Assembly: GCA_036346395.1 (NCBI GenBank)
Contig: CM070605.1
Span: 3,286,001 to 3,350,000 of the forward strand
Source: Hsuehochloa calcarea
Taxonomy: Eukaryota > Streptophyta > Magnoliopsida > Poales > Poaceae
DNA: 64,000 nt
Direction of reading: 5' to 3'
In this document: positions 1 through 11,947 of the stretch, in pieces
Position numbering within the stretch: position 1 is the first letter of the stretch
Layout of the letters: each line of letters begins with the position of its first letter
Position numbers and translations under genes: made by a program
Notes under the pieces: generated by a model
Told to the model about the DNA's origin: nothing
The model's database searches: none
What the model saw: the letters and a program-made list of their open reading frames with translations, nothing else

Positions 1-1010
1 TGCGTGTGTGACCCGTTTGTTAGTGGGCCTTAACGGGAGCCCAATTAAGTCAAACCCTAGAGAGTTCTAGGCCTCCACTATAAATAGGAGGAGGTGGTGG
101 CTGCACCCTCTCTCTCGTTGTTTTTCACCTCTTTTGTTGCTTTCAAAACCCTAATTGGCTTAGGGGGAGTTGAGGTGGAGGCTAGGGCTTTTCATGGTTT
201 GAGGTGAATTTCGTGATCTTGGATTGACCACTGATCCATGATGGTGTGGGTGTAATCCAGCAACGATCACGTCCTTAATCTATGCAAGGTTTGCTTAAGA
301 TAAGTCTCTTTTCGTTCTTGCTTTCAATTTCATGATTTTAGGGCTTTCTTTGATCCGCGAGTTTGTGATTGATTCTTTCACGTAAATTAGCTTGCTGTGA
401 TATGTGTGAATCTATCTAGAATCATCTTGATCATCAATCACTCACGAACAAGCATTAGGATCAAGTTTTCGTTCTTGCCCGGTTTTAGACCTTCTGTTAT
501 TCAATTGACAACTGTTCAGGATCTATCCAAGAATTATCATAATATTCGATTGGAATAGGTTCTCAATAGCATAGAGAAGGTGTGTGCAAAGTTTCGTAAA
601 GTTTGGAGTTGAGAATCAAAAGTTTGACCTAATTGCAACTTCGTCACGGGCTGATTTTACTGTTTCAGATCGGTTCTGAAGCTTGCGGTCGATCGCCATC
701 ATCACCGGTCGGATCGATTTTGAGCGGTCCGACCGCCAAGATAACAATGATCGACCGCCCGCAATCGGTCCAACCTACCGGGTCCGAGGTCGACCGCTGT
801 GCTTTGAGATTCTGTAATCTTAGTTGTTTTTGTTATTTTGCTTAGGGGATTTAATTGGATTCAATACTAGTCTTCCGCTGTACTGGTACATTGATCTTCA
901 TAGCTTTCAAATAGCTATTGGAGTGAAATTGTGTTGAATTCATTATTTGGGAAAAAGTCAGCGTGCTCCTATTCACCCCCCCCCCCTCTAGTCGCCTTTT
1001 CTGTCCAACA
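1..1010 (+). mobile_element. Sirevirus-type LTR fragment (3' part)
   Basis: The stretch runs from the window edge to a terminal CA at 1009-1010 and aligns by eye with the LTRs of the Sirevirus at 19362-29172 read on its own strand: the same spaced blocks around an ACCCGTTTGTT stretch, a TATAAATA box, and the end block CTCCTATTCACCCC...CTAGTCGCC. It is diverged, with a longer C run near 977. GGTCGGACCG-type palindromes lie at 660-790. The sequence after 1010 is not a primer binding site, so this is a solo LTR or the 3' LTR of an element lying left of the window. The left boundary and target duplication cannot be seen. Confidence 0.8.
79..86 (+). promoter_or_regulatory. LTR TATA box
   Basis: TATAAATA follows GCCTCCAC, the same context as the TATA boxes in the related LTRs at 20178-20185 and 27694-27701 (minus strand). 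It is the likely retrotransposon promoter; the LTR itself is a remnant. Confidence 0.6.
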
Positions 1011-1330
1011 AATAGGTTCAAAGTATTCGCAAAGTATTGAAAGTTTCACAAATGATAAATTGATGTCTCACTTCTTTTTTTTGTGTTATTATTTTTTATA
1101 AACACGACTAAAAAAATCAAACTAGGCTCAAATAAAAAGCAACGCAAAAGAATTCAAGATCAGCAAACTAAACTTGATTCTAATGGACAAAAACTTAACA
1201 AAACTCACTAGAATAACAAATTAAATACTACGGTGGAATTTTTTTTGTATGGCTTTTTTCGTGTATAGGAAAAAAGTTTAGATAACTGGATAAAGATCCT
1301 ACCGAGTCAACCTAGCGCTCTGATACCACC
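1011..1330 (-). other. Leader remnant of a minus-strand gypsy, with primer binding site
   Basis: On the minus strand the sequence beside the LTR end at 1331 reads GGTGGTATCAGAGCG. TGGTATCAGAG is the usual plant primer binding site complementary to initiator methionine tRNA (about 1313-1328). The remaining 300 bases are AT-rich, without a long ORF, and stop at the Sirevirus LTR at 1010, so the body of this element is missing. Confidence 0.65.
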
Positions 1331-2192
1331 TGATGCGGGGGGGCCCGATCTTCTCGACGTAGAACCTCTCGATAACTTGTGTATCCTAATGAACCACCAG
1401 CTGATCCCCCGCACCAATGCACGGACTTGCAACTCTATAGAAAATTCACCCAAACACGCACTTGATTGGATCCTCGCTGACCACAAGCGATAATCGTCGA
1501 ACCCTCAATTCTCAGCGGAAAAGCAAGAACGACCCCTTGTTCTCAACGCCCAATTCCCTCTGTTTTGGCTATAAGCACAACAGGAGAATCAAGCAAAAGC
1601 TTTGAAATATAATAAACGTGGTCTGAGTTTACAATGGGGGTCTACCCCTCTATATATAGTGCCCCTTCTCCTCCTCATGGCTGGCCAAGAGGCCCTACTC
1701 CTATTCTAATTCGGATTTGGAGTCCTACTCCAATTCCGATACATTCCAAAATAAAAAAGGAAACTCTGATTTTACAACCGTTACATTGCTTCGATCATAT
1801 CTTTTGATCCAGAAGGAATTTCAGAGTGAGAGAGGATCCGTTGGATCGGTCTTGAAGTTATCTTTCCAACAAGCCCAAGAACACTCGAATCGGACTCCGT
1901 TTGTGAAAGTTATGACCGTTTTAATCCGGACTGTCCTGCTGATTCCGAATTCGAATTTGATGCTTATTCCGAATCCGAATTTGATTCTGAGTTGATTCCG
2001 AATTTGATTTCGGTTGGGGTTATGGGAGATCTGATTTGGGCTTGAAAATCTTATTCAAAACTTGAGCTTTAAGTTCTTGGGCTTCCTCCCCTTTTGCTCT
2101 CCCATCACACAGCATCCTTTCTCCTTGATCAGCCGCATGGGCTGCTTGATTTTTTTCCTTCCCAACCGCTTTAACCTTCTTGTTCTTCATCA
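1331..2192 (-). mobile_element. Gypsy-type LTR (5' LTR, minus strand)
   Basis: The LTR is anchored by the primer binding site next to it. The plus-strand text opens TGATGCGGGG at 1331 and the best partner end is CATCA at 2188-2192, giving TGATG...CATCA inverted ends; a second CATCA at 2103-2107 is an alternative. A minus-strand TATATATAG lies near 1650. TGATG/CATCA ends are known from CRM-type centromeric gypsy elements, but without coding sequence the family stays unassigned. Confidence 0.6.
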
Positions 2193-2468
2193 CCAGGCAA
2201 CAAATACGGGTACCCTCCTCCTGTGCTCCTTTATTGCTTTGGTTCCGGCCCCCCTCTCGGTTCCAAAGACTTTAAACTTGTCAAACCTGAGAATGCACAA
2301 AGTATTGCTTTTACGTAGTATCCAATTCTCACGGAAAACACAAAGAAACTTGTTAAGAAATAATTGCACCTGTTGTTTGAGAAGTGTAGCTCTTGTTTCA
2401 TAAACAGCCTTATAGGTAGTCGGGATATCCTCATCACTTAGGTTTGAGTTCGCAAAGTGAGGTTGCAA
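2190..2468 (-). pseudogene. Unrecognised 92-codon ORF beside the LTR
   Basis: An open minus-strand frame of 92 codons starting MQPHFANSNLSDEDIPTTY and ending HRRRVPVFVAW. It is hydrophilic and basic near the end, with no signal peptide or membrane segment. I do not recognise a domain. It lies between a gypsy LTR and a decayed gypsy pol, so retroelement origin is likely, but chance or a captured exon cannot be excluded. Confidence 0.25.
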
Positions 2469-2469
2469 T

Positions 2470-4784
2470 CAAAGAAAATTTTTGATGACTACTTCAAGAG
2501 GAAATTAATCCGTTTGCTTTCCGTGAAATCCTGTAAATGAAAATATTTTGAGTTTTGTGGCTGAGATCATTTGGATCTCATGTTCCATGAGTAGATGAAC
2601 TGTTCCGAGCAAGTTTGGCGTGTTGATGAATTTTGTTGGTTCTTGAGTAGTTTTGTGGGTTTGACTAAAGAACTTACCTTATTTGATGTGGCAAAGTGTT
2701 GTTAGTTCAAGGACTAATTTCTATGTTAAAGGAAAGAGTGAAGTAGAAGTATTTGAGAATTTAAGTCAAGTTTTGTAACTTGTAGTTATTTGAATCATGC
2801 CTAAACTTTCTACTCTTTCCGCTCAAGAGATGTCGAGTTTCAATCGTAATGTCATTTTCTTATTGGTTGTTACTTATTAATTCCTTTTTGAGGGATGTGT
2901 GCCCTCAGCTATGAACTCAACTTTTGTTTTTCCAAGATCCTTGTTACCAGATTTTTAAGTTTCGTGCTCGCTGTGAGGAGCAACATTTTCCTGTGTGACG
3001 AAACTTGTCCTTGTTTGCCTCTTTCTTTTGAGAAAGAATCAACTGTTTTATGTTGTAAAGTTTTACAAAGCGTAAATTGGCAACTGTTTGGTGGTGGTTA
3101 AGTAATGGTAGTGGTGAGATTTTGCTACCAAGCTATTGGAGGAGTAGTAGAAGATGAATTGGTTTTGATCTGTACCTCTTGGAGGAAATTTGATTCACAT
3201 GGAATGTTTGGCTTCGAAGTAAATCTGAATAGTATTACGACTGAGTAGAACCTATGGTATATTGAAATTCCGTAACTTGGTTCATGTTGAAAGGTCGGGA
3301 TTATCGAAGGTATGGAAACCTTGATTAATTTTATAGAGTAACGCAATTGGATAGTATTACGAGATTGTGTGGGTGATTTCTGATGATGTCAATGAGTAAG
3401 TATGTTAGAATTGTGGGAATGTTAGAGATTTAATCCAATGATTTCACTATTTGTTATAAGAGAAATTTGTTGTAGAGATCTTGGAGGTTAAATCTGGGAT
3501 TTGCATTTTTATAATAGAACCTTGGCCGCTTCATGATTATGTGTAAAAGTAGAAGAACAAAAGTGGATTCCGAAAAGTATTGATCATTGATAGAATCCTT
3601 TGGGGGTAGTAAATGAGTGTGTGTGTGTGTACTGTGAATTTTAAGTTGATTATTCTTAAAGTATTGAGGGGATGTGATCGTGGGTGAAATTTATATTGAG
3701 GTGTGTTGGGGTTCATTTATCAAAGTGATTCATTTGGTAGAGGAGTTAGCTAGAGCATGTTATTGTGAATTAATAGAATCTCTCTACAAGAGTGTGGTTG
3801 TTACTTTCGGGTTGAGCAATGCTTTGAGGTTGTCGGCTAAGAGGAAGGAGCAGTGTGGTAATTTAGAATCCCATGATTTAAATAAAAGTTTATTCCTAAA
3901 ATAAGGATTGAGGAAAAAGAATGTTTTCTTGGGTTGTAGAATGCTCTCCTGATTCTTGCTCGAGCTGCGTGTTATGACAGGTGTCATTTGCAATTTGATT
4001 TGGCTTAATGTTAGTAGGCGTGGTTCTTTCCAGTTCAGAAAGAATAAAAGAAACATTTGATTTTGGCATTCGAGTGATTTCTCCTTTGACTTTCGTGGGG
4101 TTCATTTGCAAACTGCCTAATTAGAAAGTGGAATGGTTTTTTTGTGATGAATTTTTGATTTTCGATTTGACCCTTTTGTTGGGGAGTTGGCATGGCGTGG
4201 TTGCGATGAGAATCTTTTACTTTCAGTTGAAGCTTTCTCTTATAGTAGAGTTTGTTCAAAGAGAGTTCTGTTGTGTGTCCCTCGTTAAAGAAGGTGATCC
4301 TTGTTTCGGTGAAGAGTTCGATTGAGAGTTGAAACAAGAGTCTCGTGTGACGTATGCAGTATTTATGGTTTGGTACCGAAGGGAAGGTTGGCCCAAGGTA
4401 TATGGATTTGATTTTGGAGGTTGGCGTATCGCCAGGATTGTCTCGAGTCCACGCGCGTAGTACGTAATGTTTTGTATGTCTAGTGCTGAGTGAGTACTTG
4501 AGAGGTCCAAAGCTTGAGTTTTCGATAGAATCGTTAGTCAACTAGTAAGACCTTACATTTGTATCCTGTGTGTTGAGAGAACCTGCAAAGGTCGAGATGA
4601 AGACGTTGTTGTACGTGATGGTCTGAGTGTGTTGAGACTTGGGACCTGGAACTCGCATGCGCGAGTTTTAACCAGAGTTGTTCATGTCGGGTACATGTTT
4701 ATCATTGTTAAATTCCAGTCGCAGTTTTCTTTCAAGTAGATCGGTGTGTAGATTCGAGGTCGAATCCTGTTAAGGGGGGTAGAA
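2470..4784 (+). pseudogene. Decayed gypsy pol 3' end with polypurine tract
   Basis: No long frame survives, but the last several hundred bases keep fragments that resemble the integrase C-terminus of Del/Tekay-like chromoviruses in several frames, and the end retains the usual run into a purine tract (TTAAGGGGGGTAGAA, about 4770-4784) directly before an LTR start. The remainder is TG-rich sequence consistent with C-to-T decay of methylated DNA. A short (GT)n run lies near 3612-3628. The assignment rests mainly on the polypurine tract and LTR; the coding similarity is weak. Confidence 0.5.
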
Positions 4785-6915
4785 TGTAATACTCTGATTT
4801 ATTATAAAAAAGAAAGCTCACAAAAGAGATATTAGACATAAGAAAAAATGAGTTTCTGCAGTTTTTCGGCAACCTGGGCCTCGGGCCTTAGCCCAGGAGG
4901 ACCATGAGGGGCCAGCCACGTATAAAAGGAGGGGGAAAATCTAATTCTACTATAGCTACAGTGCACACTACCACTGTAGCACCCCCACCCCCCCTCCATG
5001 TTGCTCTACCAAGATGAGGAGAAGAGGAGAAAGGAAGAAGAGGAGAAAGGAATGAGAGGAAGGAAGAAGAAGAAAGGAAGAGGGGAGTTCTTTGGGCGAT
5101 TGATCTTCGTCGTCCTACGGGTCTTCAAGGGTAACGAAGGTTCCAATTTGTTGTTTGGTACTATTTGGATGCGAAATTGTTTAGTAGGATGAAATCGAAT
5201 TGCTGTTTTAGGATTTCCAGTTTATATCCAGTATGTTGCGTGGTCTATTTCGACTTGTTATAAGCCGATCTGGAGGTTGTCTCCTTCTAGGTAATTGTAG
5301 CCATGGTTGTTAGCTTTCCACAGCCACCAAGATCACCAAAATCCGATCTGTGGTTCAAAAGTTATGATAAATTCCTTATTGCTATCTTGAGAAACCTGAC
5401 GAGTATTGTCAGTTTAGATGTTTGTTGATATATGAATTATTTAGGGGCAGATTCAGACTTGTCACCCCAATAGTTTTCTGTAGATACTTTTATTATCTTT
5501 CCATATTGATAAAGAACACCCAAATTGGACTCATATAGTAAAAGTTATGTTATATTCTTCGCTGCTGTACTGATTGTCTAGACAGATGTCTGTCATGTAT
5601 TTTCAACTACAGTTTAGTCAAATGTTTTGGTAGAATTAGGAAATATTTTCAACTAGAGTTTTCTAGGTTTGCTCGTTAAGTTTTATTGGGCACTAGATTC
5701 ATATCATTCCGAGTTCCATATCATTAATTATGAATTTTTCCGTGTCGCTATCCAGAATTGTTTAGATGGGTGAATTGTATGTTTTCAATTCGGGTCTATC
5801 CGTTGTATTGGGTAGTCAAGGGGGTATTGTAGATCGCCGCTAGCATTGTCATATCGTGTGTTCTTATGTTTGAATACGCATTCATGTAGGCGGCGAGGCG
5901 GCGAGTGCAGGAGCACCTCCGTTGCCTCCTAGTACGTCACATCGCGGAAGGTAAGTACAATGTGTTAAGACATGTTGATTTCTGTTGAATGTTGTTAATG
6001 CAATGTTACTTCTATGATCCATGTTCATACTTCATGTTATATAGTTGAATGTTGTTGATGTGATGCTATTTCTATGATCCATGATTCAAACTTCATGATA
6101 TTTATTCGTTCTTAGTTGATAATCCATGTGAATGAAAGAGGTGACACTCATTGCATATATTCATTCCATTCTCGTATTGTTCGTGTTCCGTCCACGGGAG
6201 TGGAATTGTTAAGACCCATCAATGCAGTATGGGCACGTAAGACTCACCCTTCCAATGTGGGCAATTTCAGACATCCGTATGAAACGTTCTTCATACGGTG
6301 ATTGGATCCCCGGACTTTGTTAAATACAGGCTTAAGTGAGCACCGACGGGTGTGTCACTCGCTATACCGGTATGAGCATGTGTGCAGCCCATTCCTTTCA
6401 ATGCATCCATTCATTCCATATATACTCAAAAGTGTTTAGAGATAAAGCCATAATTCGTATTGAGATTGACTTGTTCATAACCTGGTTTGTTCAATTGTTT
6501 ATCGATTTGCCGAGTTTTGACTCATTCTTGCTTTCTTTATTTATTTAGGTGATCATTGATGACGGCTTGTTGGGAGAGGGTAGACAAGCACACTTCACTC
6601 AGTTCACCATAATTTACTCTCATTAGTAATGTCGATTTTGTCTTTCAATTGTTAACCGAGGAACTGTAATAGATAAATTTACCATTGCATGATATTTCTC
6701 TTCATGTTAGGTTTTCTTGTTAAATGATGCTAGTGGTTCATTTTAATTATTCCTTGATTCTGTTTTGATGAATTCAGTCTTTATTCCTGTCGTGCTACTT
6801 TTAAAGTTGGTCTCTATATGTACTTAGAGGAGTTTCAGTTTAAATTCTGCCGCAATTTGGTTGTATGTTAGTTCTTTAGGTAGCATTTTGGCTTCCGAAT
6901 AGCCAGGGTCTTACA
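4785..6915 (+). mobile_element. 2.1-kb Del/Tekay-like gypsy LTR
   Basis: It starts TGTAATACTCTG immediately after a polypurine tract and ends GGGTCTTACA immediately before a primer binding site, so both ends are supported independently. TATAAAAG lies at 4921-4928. It holds no gene. Having a polypurine tract on its left and a primer binding site on its right, it served as both 3' and 5' LTR of adjacent units. Confidence 0.75.
4921..4928 (+). promoter_or_regulatory. LTR TATA box
   Basis: TATAAAAG about 136 bases into the LTR, followed by a G-rich leader; the likely promoter of the gypsy LTR. Confidence 0.55.
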
Positions 6916-6916
6916 G

Positions 6917-7029
6917 TTGGTATCAGAGTGGGCTTTAGCTCCGTGGTTAATTCAAACGTCTTAAAATTGACACACTGTGCATAGTAGGAGGGGATTGGGT
7001 AATTCATTGCTTCCGCATTTCCATTGATG
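6917..7029 (+). other. Primer binding site and leader remnant
   Basis: TTGGTATCAGAGTGGG begins one base after the LTR end, matching the initiator methionine tRNA primer site. About 100 bases of leader follow before the text changes to an LTR-like remnant of opposite strand. Confidence 0.65.
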
Positions 7030-9240
7030 TGACTCTCTTAATGAGCCGTTGTTGAAATGCCCATGCTAGTCGTCGAGAATGTAGTCAACCTCTGCAGCAA
7101 ATAGACAATGCAATTGAGTACAAAAACATACTCACAAGACTTACAATTAACAAACCTATACATAGCTACATGAAAGCTTAATTCAATGGAGACGACCATA
7201 TAGTTTATTTTCATCGTAAAGCCACATTTAATTTGTAATAATATCATAGATTGAAAGAAACTTGTTAAAACAGTTCTTAATTGTTCAAATATTAGTGAGA
7301 CAATAATTATAAGTATAATTAACATCCTAGAGGTGACCTCCCATAGCCACCACATCAATAGCACAAATTACACATTCGTACCACCCATTCTCAAGTTTTA
7401 TCAAAATGTTATAGTCTAACTCTTAAAAGACCTCCCCAAGCATGTCCATAACCAAGGACGTGGCTATTCGAATAGTTCAAACCCTGCAGGGGTGTACAAA
7501 TTTACCTACATGTCAGACCGCCTCTTTTGCCAAGCTATTTAGCATACTTCCTTAGGTATGCTGGCAATGCTAAGTCCTACGAGACGTTTTCAATATAGTG
7601 TATTAACTACGAGTCGCCCGTATGGATGGAAACCCATATGTAACATACCGATGCTCCTCGGTGTGGAGAACCTACCCGGAACTACACCCCCGCACACCCA
7701 ACACACTCAGATCATTTTCTTTTTCACACAACACACACACAACCTCCTATGACCCGGAGCTAACACATGCCAAAAGTAGTAAAACAAGAGAGGCCCTATA
7801 TCCCTCTCATATGGCTGCACGCGAGAATGCCTGGATCAGTGGGACAAGATGTTTGGCCCTTGTTGACTCGGGTACACAATCACACACCCAATAATCACAC
7901 CATCATCCATGCGCTTAAATCTAAATACTTTTTATTTGTATTTTTAGTTTTTCCAAATATGATACATACATGAGTACCCTGACTCAAATATTTAAAGTGA
8001 TGTTGTACTTGACCATCGCCGAAACGATGATCCCCAGACTACCGTTCTAAGTATGTCTAAGCGACAACAACTCGTATACTAAATATAAAGTGACTAGAAC
8101 CCATCCAGCGAGCTCTAAATCACAACAGATATAAACCTAGGCTCAGTGGTAAATGATGGATACATACCTACAATTCAAGTAACTATTCAGGTAAACTATT
8201 GTGAACTGAGAAATAACTTGCCAATATAGCATGCATACATACAATTGAAATTAAAATATTAGCATGCACAAATATGTGATCAACATGCATCAAGGATGGA
8301 ACTTCTTGCCTTCTTGCATCTGACCGCTTGTCACGAGGATCACTCTCAGAATACCCAAATTGTCAAAATCTATCGATCGAGCAAAAGAATGAATAAAAAC
8401 GAATAACACAAAAAATAACCAAAATTCAATTTCAACAAACATGCATACACAGCAGGTAGAGAATGAAGTTTTTAAAGAATTTTAGGAGAAAGTTTCAGTC
8501 CAAAAGGAATTTATTTGGATTTTCTTGGAGTTTAACAAGTTAAAGGCATAATTGTACAATTATATTAATTACCAAAATTTTCTGAAATAAAAACATGAAT
8601 AAAACTTATACCAAGTTAAAGTACATGAAGAATTAGAATTAAAAAAATTAATTTCAATCAATTTGGAGTAAAGATGAGTTGCTTATGAATTTTTGAAGTT
8701 TAAACCATTTTCTAATGTAAAAAATAATTCCTTTTAGCTATTAATTTAACTCCAATCTTTTCTGGAATAGTGACATACTTGAAATCTTTTCCATTTAACA
8801 GTATGCTAAAAATGAAAACCAACAAAATTGGTTTCATCCAATTTGGAACTAAATTGAATTAGTTATGAATTTTCTAAGTTATTTGAATTTTTAGTGCGAA
8901 TTTTATTAATTTCAGAATTTCTAGAAGTATTAATTTATTTTTCTACCGGCGCTCAGCTGACCCACAGCCACTGGCGGGGGGACCTGAGGTGAGGGCGTTG
9001 ATGGGGTTAACTTTGACCCAGCCCTGGCCGAGGTGACGCCGAAAGCGTATTTCATGAATACGTCTTCAGATTACGAAAAATAAACTGGAACTAAGTATAT
9101 CAGGAATACATTTTCATTAAGAGAAAACGTGTTTCTCCTATTTGCACAATCACTTAACCAGCTGCAAGGGCCCACTTGTCAAAGACTTAGGGATTTAAAT
9201 GGTTTCAAATGAAGCTTTAAATCACGCTTACCCCTAGTGG
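7030..9240 (-). mobile_element. LTR remnant related to the long gypsy LTR at 38452-53581
   Basis: Read on the minus strand, 7540-7900 repeats a block also found near 52340-52700 on the plus strand (shared GTCTCGTAGGACTTAGC, then a GCATACCTA-GGAAGT block, and the GGGTTTC-ATCCATAC-GGCG motif). The general order, an AT-rich middle followed by this block, also agrees. Neither end is defined and no gene is present; ORFs here are short and chance-like. Confidence 0.5.
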
Positions 9241-9269
9241 GACCTATATGTCAATGATACAAGAATAGA

Positions 9270-9590
9270 TCAACTAAGCACTAATGATTGGAGTATTATA
9301 CCGATTTGAACCATCGGTCCCATGCCCAGATACAATACCGCTCCAAAGCCTGTACCGAAAGCATCACAATCCACCGCGAAGGATTTGACGAAGTCAGGAA
9401 GTTGAAGCATAGGGCCGGTAATGAGGGCCACCTTTAGGGCAAGGAACACGGCGTTGGCTTCTAAAGACCTTGCAAAAGCCTCTTTCTTAAGCAATTTACT
9501 AAGGGGAGCAGGGCAATTGAAGCATAGTCCCTTGAGGCAACGATCTGCCATCTCGTCTATTGTCAAGCAATGAAACTTTGAATTCGACAT
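9270..9590 (-). pseudogene. Gypsy gag zinc-knuckle fused to RNase H fragment
   Basis: The frame begins in the gag region just before the zinc knuckle (LTIDEMADRCLKGLCFNC) and after GLCFNCPAP switches into the RT/RNase H connection (LSKLLKKEAF ... PDFVKSFAVDCDAFGTGFG). Protease and most of reverse transcriptase are missing, so this is an internal deletion derivative of a gypsy element. DCDAFGTGFG corresponds to the first RNase H active-site region. It continues the gag at 11948-12620, from which it is separated by an inserted LTR. Confidence 0.75.
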
Positions 9591-10368
9591 TTTGGTGGTT
9601 GGAGGTTGTAAGATCGAGGAGGCCGACTAGAGGGGGGGTGAATAGGCGGTTTAAAAAATTCTTTTGGCTAAAACCAATTAATAATGCGGAAGCTAATAAC
9701 AAATTAATTTTACACAATTAAAACCTAAATCAACTAGACTCCACTAAGTGCACCAACAATATAAATACAAATACTATGAGAGCAATCATACATAGATATA
9801 TAAGCAATTAAAGCATACAATGTAAATTGCTCAAAGTAAAGTACAAGCAAACCAAGATGACACAATTATGTTTTACCGTGGTGTTCGGAGACTTATCGGT
9901 CTCCACTAATTCACGTTGAGGTAAGCCCAACCACGTTGGACCGGCTCCACTAATTAAGCCAACACCTCCGAGGTAAGTCGAACCACTTAGACCGGTTCCA
10001 ACACGAACCAACACCTCGCTCCACTAGGGTTGCTCTTCCTCCACTCCGGAGATACCAAGCACCAAACCACTCACAACACGCTGGTCCTTCTCACAAGCTT
10101 CTTGAGAAGATCACCGGTCACGAGGCCTCCACACCGTCTAGGTGTCGGCAAACACCTTTCACTTGAACTAATCAAGTGTCAACGCTCAAGTGGATACACA
10201 ATCCACTACCTAAGGCAACACATGCACTTAGGGTTTGCTCTTAAATCTCACTAAGTGCAACACATGCACAAAAGAGAAGAAAGCCTTACTCTTAGCTCAA
10301 AGGACTCAATAGAGGTTCTATAATAACCTCAGCAACATCAGCAACCTCCTCCAACCAGCCAAGGTGGG

Positions 10369-10376
10369 TATTTATA
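10369..10376 (-). promoter_or_regulatory. LTR TATA box
   Basis: TATAAATA on the minus strand, upstream of the LTR 3' half, in the same position class as the TATA boxes of the other Sirevirus LTRs. Confidence 0.5.
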
Positions 10377-10429
10377 GACCACACTCAAAAATTAGCTGTT
10401 GGAGGAAAGATTCCCTCGAATTTGTACAG

Positions 10430-10800
10430 GGCCGGTCTGACCGCCAACTAATGGCCAGTCGGACCGCCCATGCGCCAACGGCTATAAAACTAGCCGTTGG
10501 ACTTACGATCGGTCAGACCGCCAACTAATGGCTGGTCTGACCACCGCCATATCGGTCAGACCGCCAAGGCTGGGCGGTCAGACCGCCCGAGGAAATTCAG
10601 CACACTTCCAAACGGTGCTTCCCTGGAATAAATGTACCGAAAAAACTCTGGTACTTCCGCACGTCGGTAGTACCGTTTTATCAACGGCGATACTACCGCA
10701 CAGAAATTCAATTCAAATGGCCACCGGTACGACCGCCCAACACATGGCGGTTCGATCGGTTTGGCACCGATCAGACCAGTCCACACAGGCGGTCTGACCG
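10430..10800. repeat. GGTCAGACCGCC palindrome cluster
   Basis: Repeated GGTCAGACCGCC and near variants (GGTCTGACC, GGTCGGACC) with spacers of about 15-30 bases. The core GGTCNGACC is self-complementary. The same core recurs in related LTRs at 660-790, 19570-19640, 20870-21190, 27045-27125 and 28385-29060. Confidence 0.8.
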
Positions 10801-10839
10801 CCAGACCACAGAAGCAATGCACTTTGATTTCGCTCAAAT

Positions 10840-11180
10840 GAAAAAACACATTTGCCCATTTGAGTATATTTCCAACAAGGTTTCAAAGATGATATTCTTA
10901 ACAAGTTGCAAAACACATTTGCCAACCTTCAGAATACTCATCACAAGGAATAAGGTACATGGACATACACCAGTTGCGAAACACATTTGCAAACTTAAGT
11001 CACATGCTACAAGAAATTAAACATGAGCTTCAACTATTTGCAAAACACATTTGCAAATAACAACATCATGCCACAAGGCTATGGTGCATGGACTTCAACC
11101 ATTTGTAAACTATAGTCACATGCTACAAAGATTAAATGCATGAGCCTCGGCTATTTACAAAACACATTCGCAAATAATAG
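10840..11180. repeat. Degenerate repeats with GCAAA-N5-TTTGC core
   Basis: GCAAAACACATTTGC occurs near 10907 and 11040, with variants near 10977 and 11158. Around them lie longer similar blocks (CATGAGC, CACATGCTACAA). The core is an inverted repeat with a five-base loop. Confidence 0.65.
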
Positions 11181-11409
11181 CTCCATACATAGATGAGCTA
11201 GAGAAAACACAATGAGCTATCAACACATGACTAACTAATGCTACTAGTCAAGACCCCACTTAATAGTACGGCAACCTATACTAGCAATCCGGTCTTCCAA
11301 CCAAACACCAAGACCGGTAAAAGACTAGGAACACATCTTTCCCTCTTTGGTAATTGATGATAACCACTTCAATTGCACATAAATTGAATGTAGATAAAAG
11401 CAACACTAC

Positions 11410-11612
11410 ATGAGTATATATGAACTACACAAGTTATATATACTCCAACATGAGTATGCGAGAACTACACAAGTTCTACATACTCAAAACATGAGTATAC
11501 GGGAACTGCACAAGTTCTATATACTCAAAACATGAGTATACAAGAACTACACAAGTTCTATATACTCAAAACATAAGTATACAAAAACTACATAATTTTT
11601 GTATACTCAAAC
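11410..11612. repeat. 41-bp tandem array, about five copies
   Basis: Copies start near 11410, 11450, 11491, 11532 and 11573. Each runs CATGAGTATA...GAACTACACAAGTTC...TATACTCAAAA, so each unit is itself an imperfect hairpin: GAGTATA pairs with TATACTC, and AGAACT with AGTTCT. The last copy is degenerate. Confidence 0.85.
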
Positions 11613-11947
11613 ATATATATTTCAAAGTAAAGATCCCAAATATATGTGAAAAATAGAATATGGATCAATACTAATGAAACCATAAAATATAGCATGAACC
11701 CCCCCTAAATGTGTGCATACACAAATGTGTAATAGAAACATATGCACATATTCAAGTTCAACTTATGGTTGAGTTCTTCCTATATTTTGGTTCCAAGGAA
11801 TGCAATAATATATAAGATTAAGATGTCAATTGTATACCTCGTTGAATTTTACCTTTATATCCAAATGAGACTACACAAGATAATACTAGACAAGGGAGTT
11901 AGTCTCATATATGGATTTGTCATTAATCACCAAAACATTCCATTAAC

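Larger units (their letters stand above)
9607..11937 (-). mobile_element. 2.3-kb Sirevirus-like solo LTR inserted in gypsy gag
   Basis: On the minus strand it opens TGTTTTGGTGATTAATGAC and ends CTAGTCGGCCTCC...GATCTTACA, the same type of ending as the other Sirevirus LTRs in the window. It separates two parts of one gag reading (…KDLDPP / PTTKMSNSKF…). No polypurine tract, primer site or second LTR is present, so it is a solo LTR. The five bases on either side (GAGGT and TTCCA) do not match, so no target duplication was found. It contains GGTCAGACCG palindromes (10430-10800), GCAAA/TTTGC repeats (10840-11180) and a 41-bp tandem array (11410-11612). Confidence 0.7.

Noticed and set aside
1313..1328. 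Possible tRNA gene fragment (TGGTATCAGAG type sequences, also at 6917, 26825 and 42960)
   Set aside because: Only 12-18 bases match and each adjoins an LTR end, so these are primer binding sites.
5000..5190. Plus-strand Lys/Glu/Arg-rich frame after the LTR TATA box
   Set aside because: Low-complexity AGG/AAG repeats in the LTR leader; no domain and not conserved in the other LTRs seen here.
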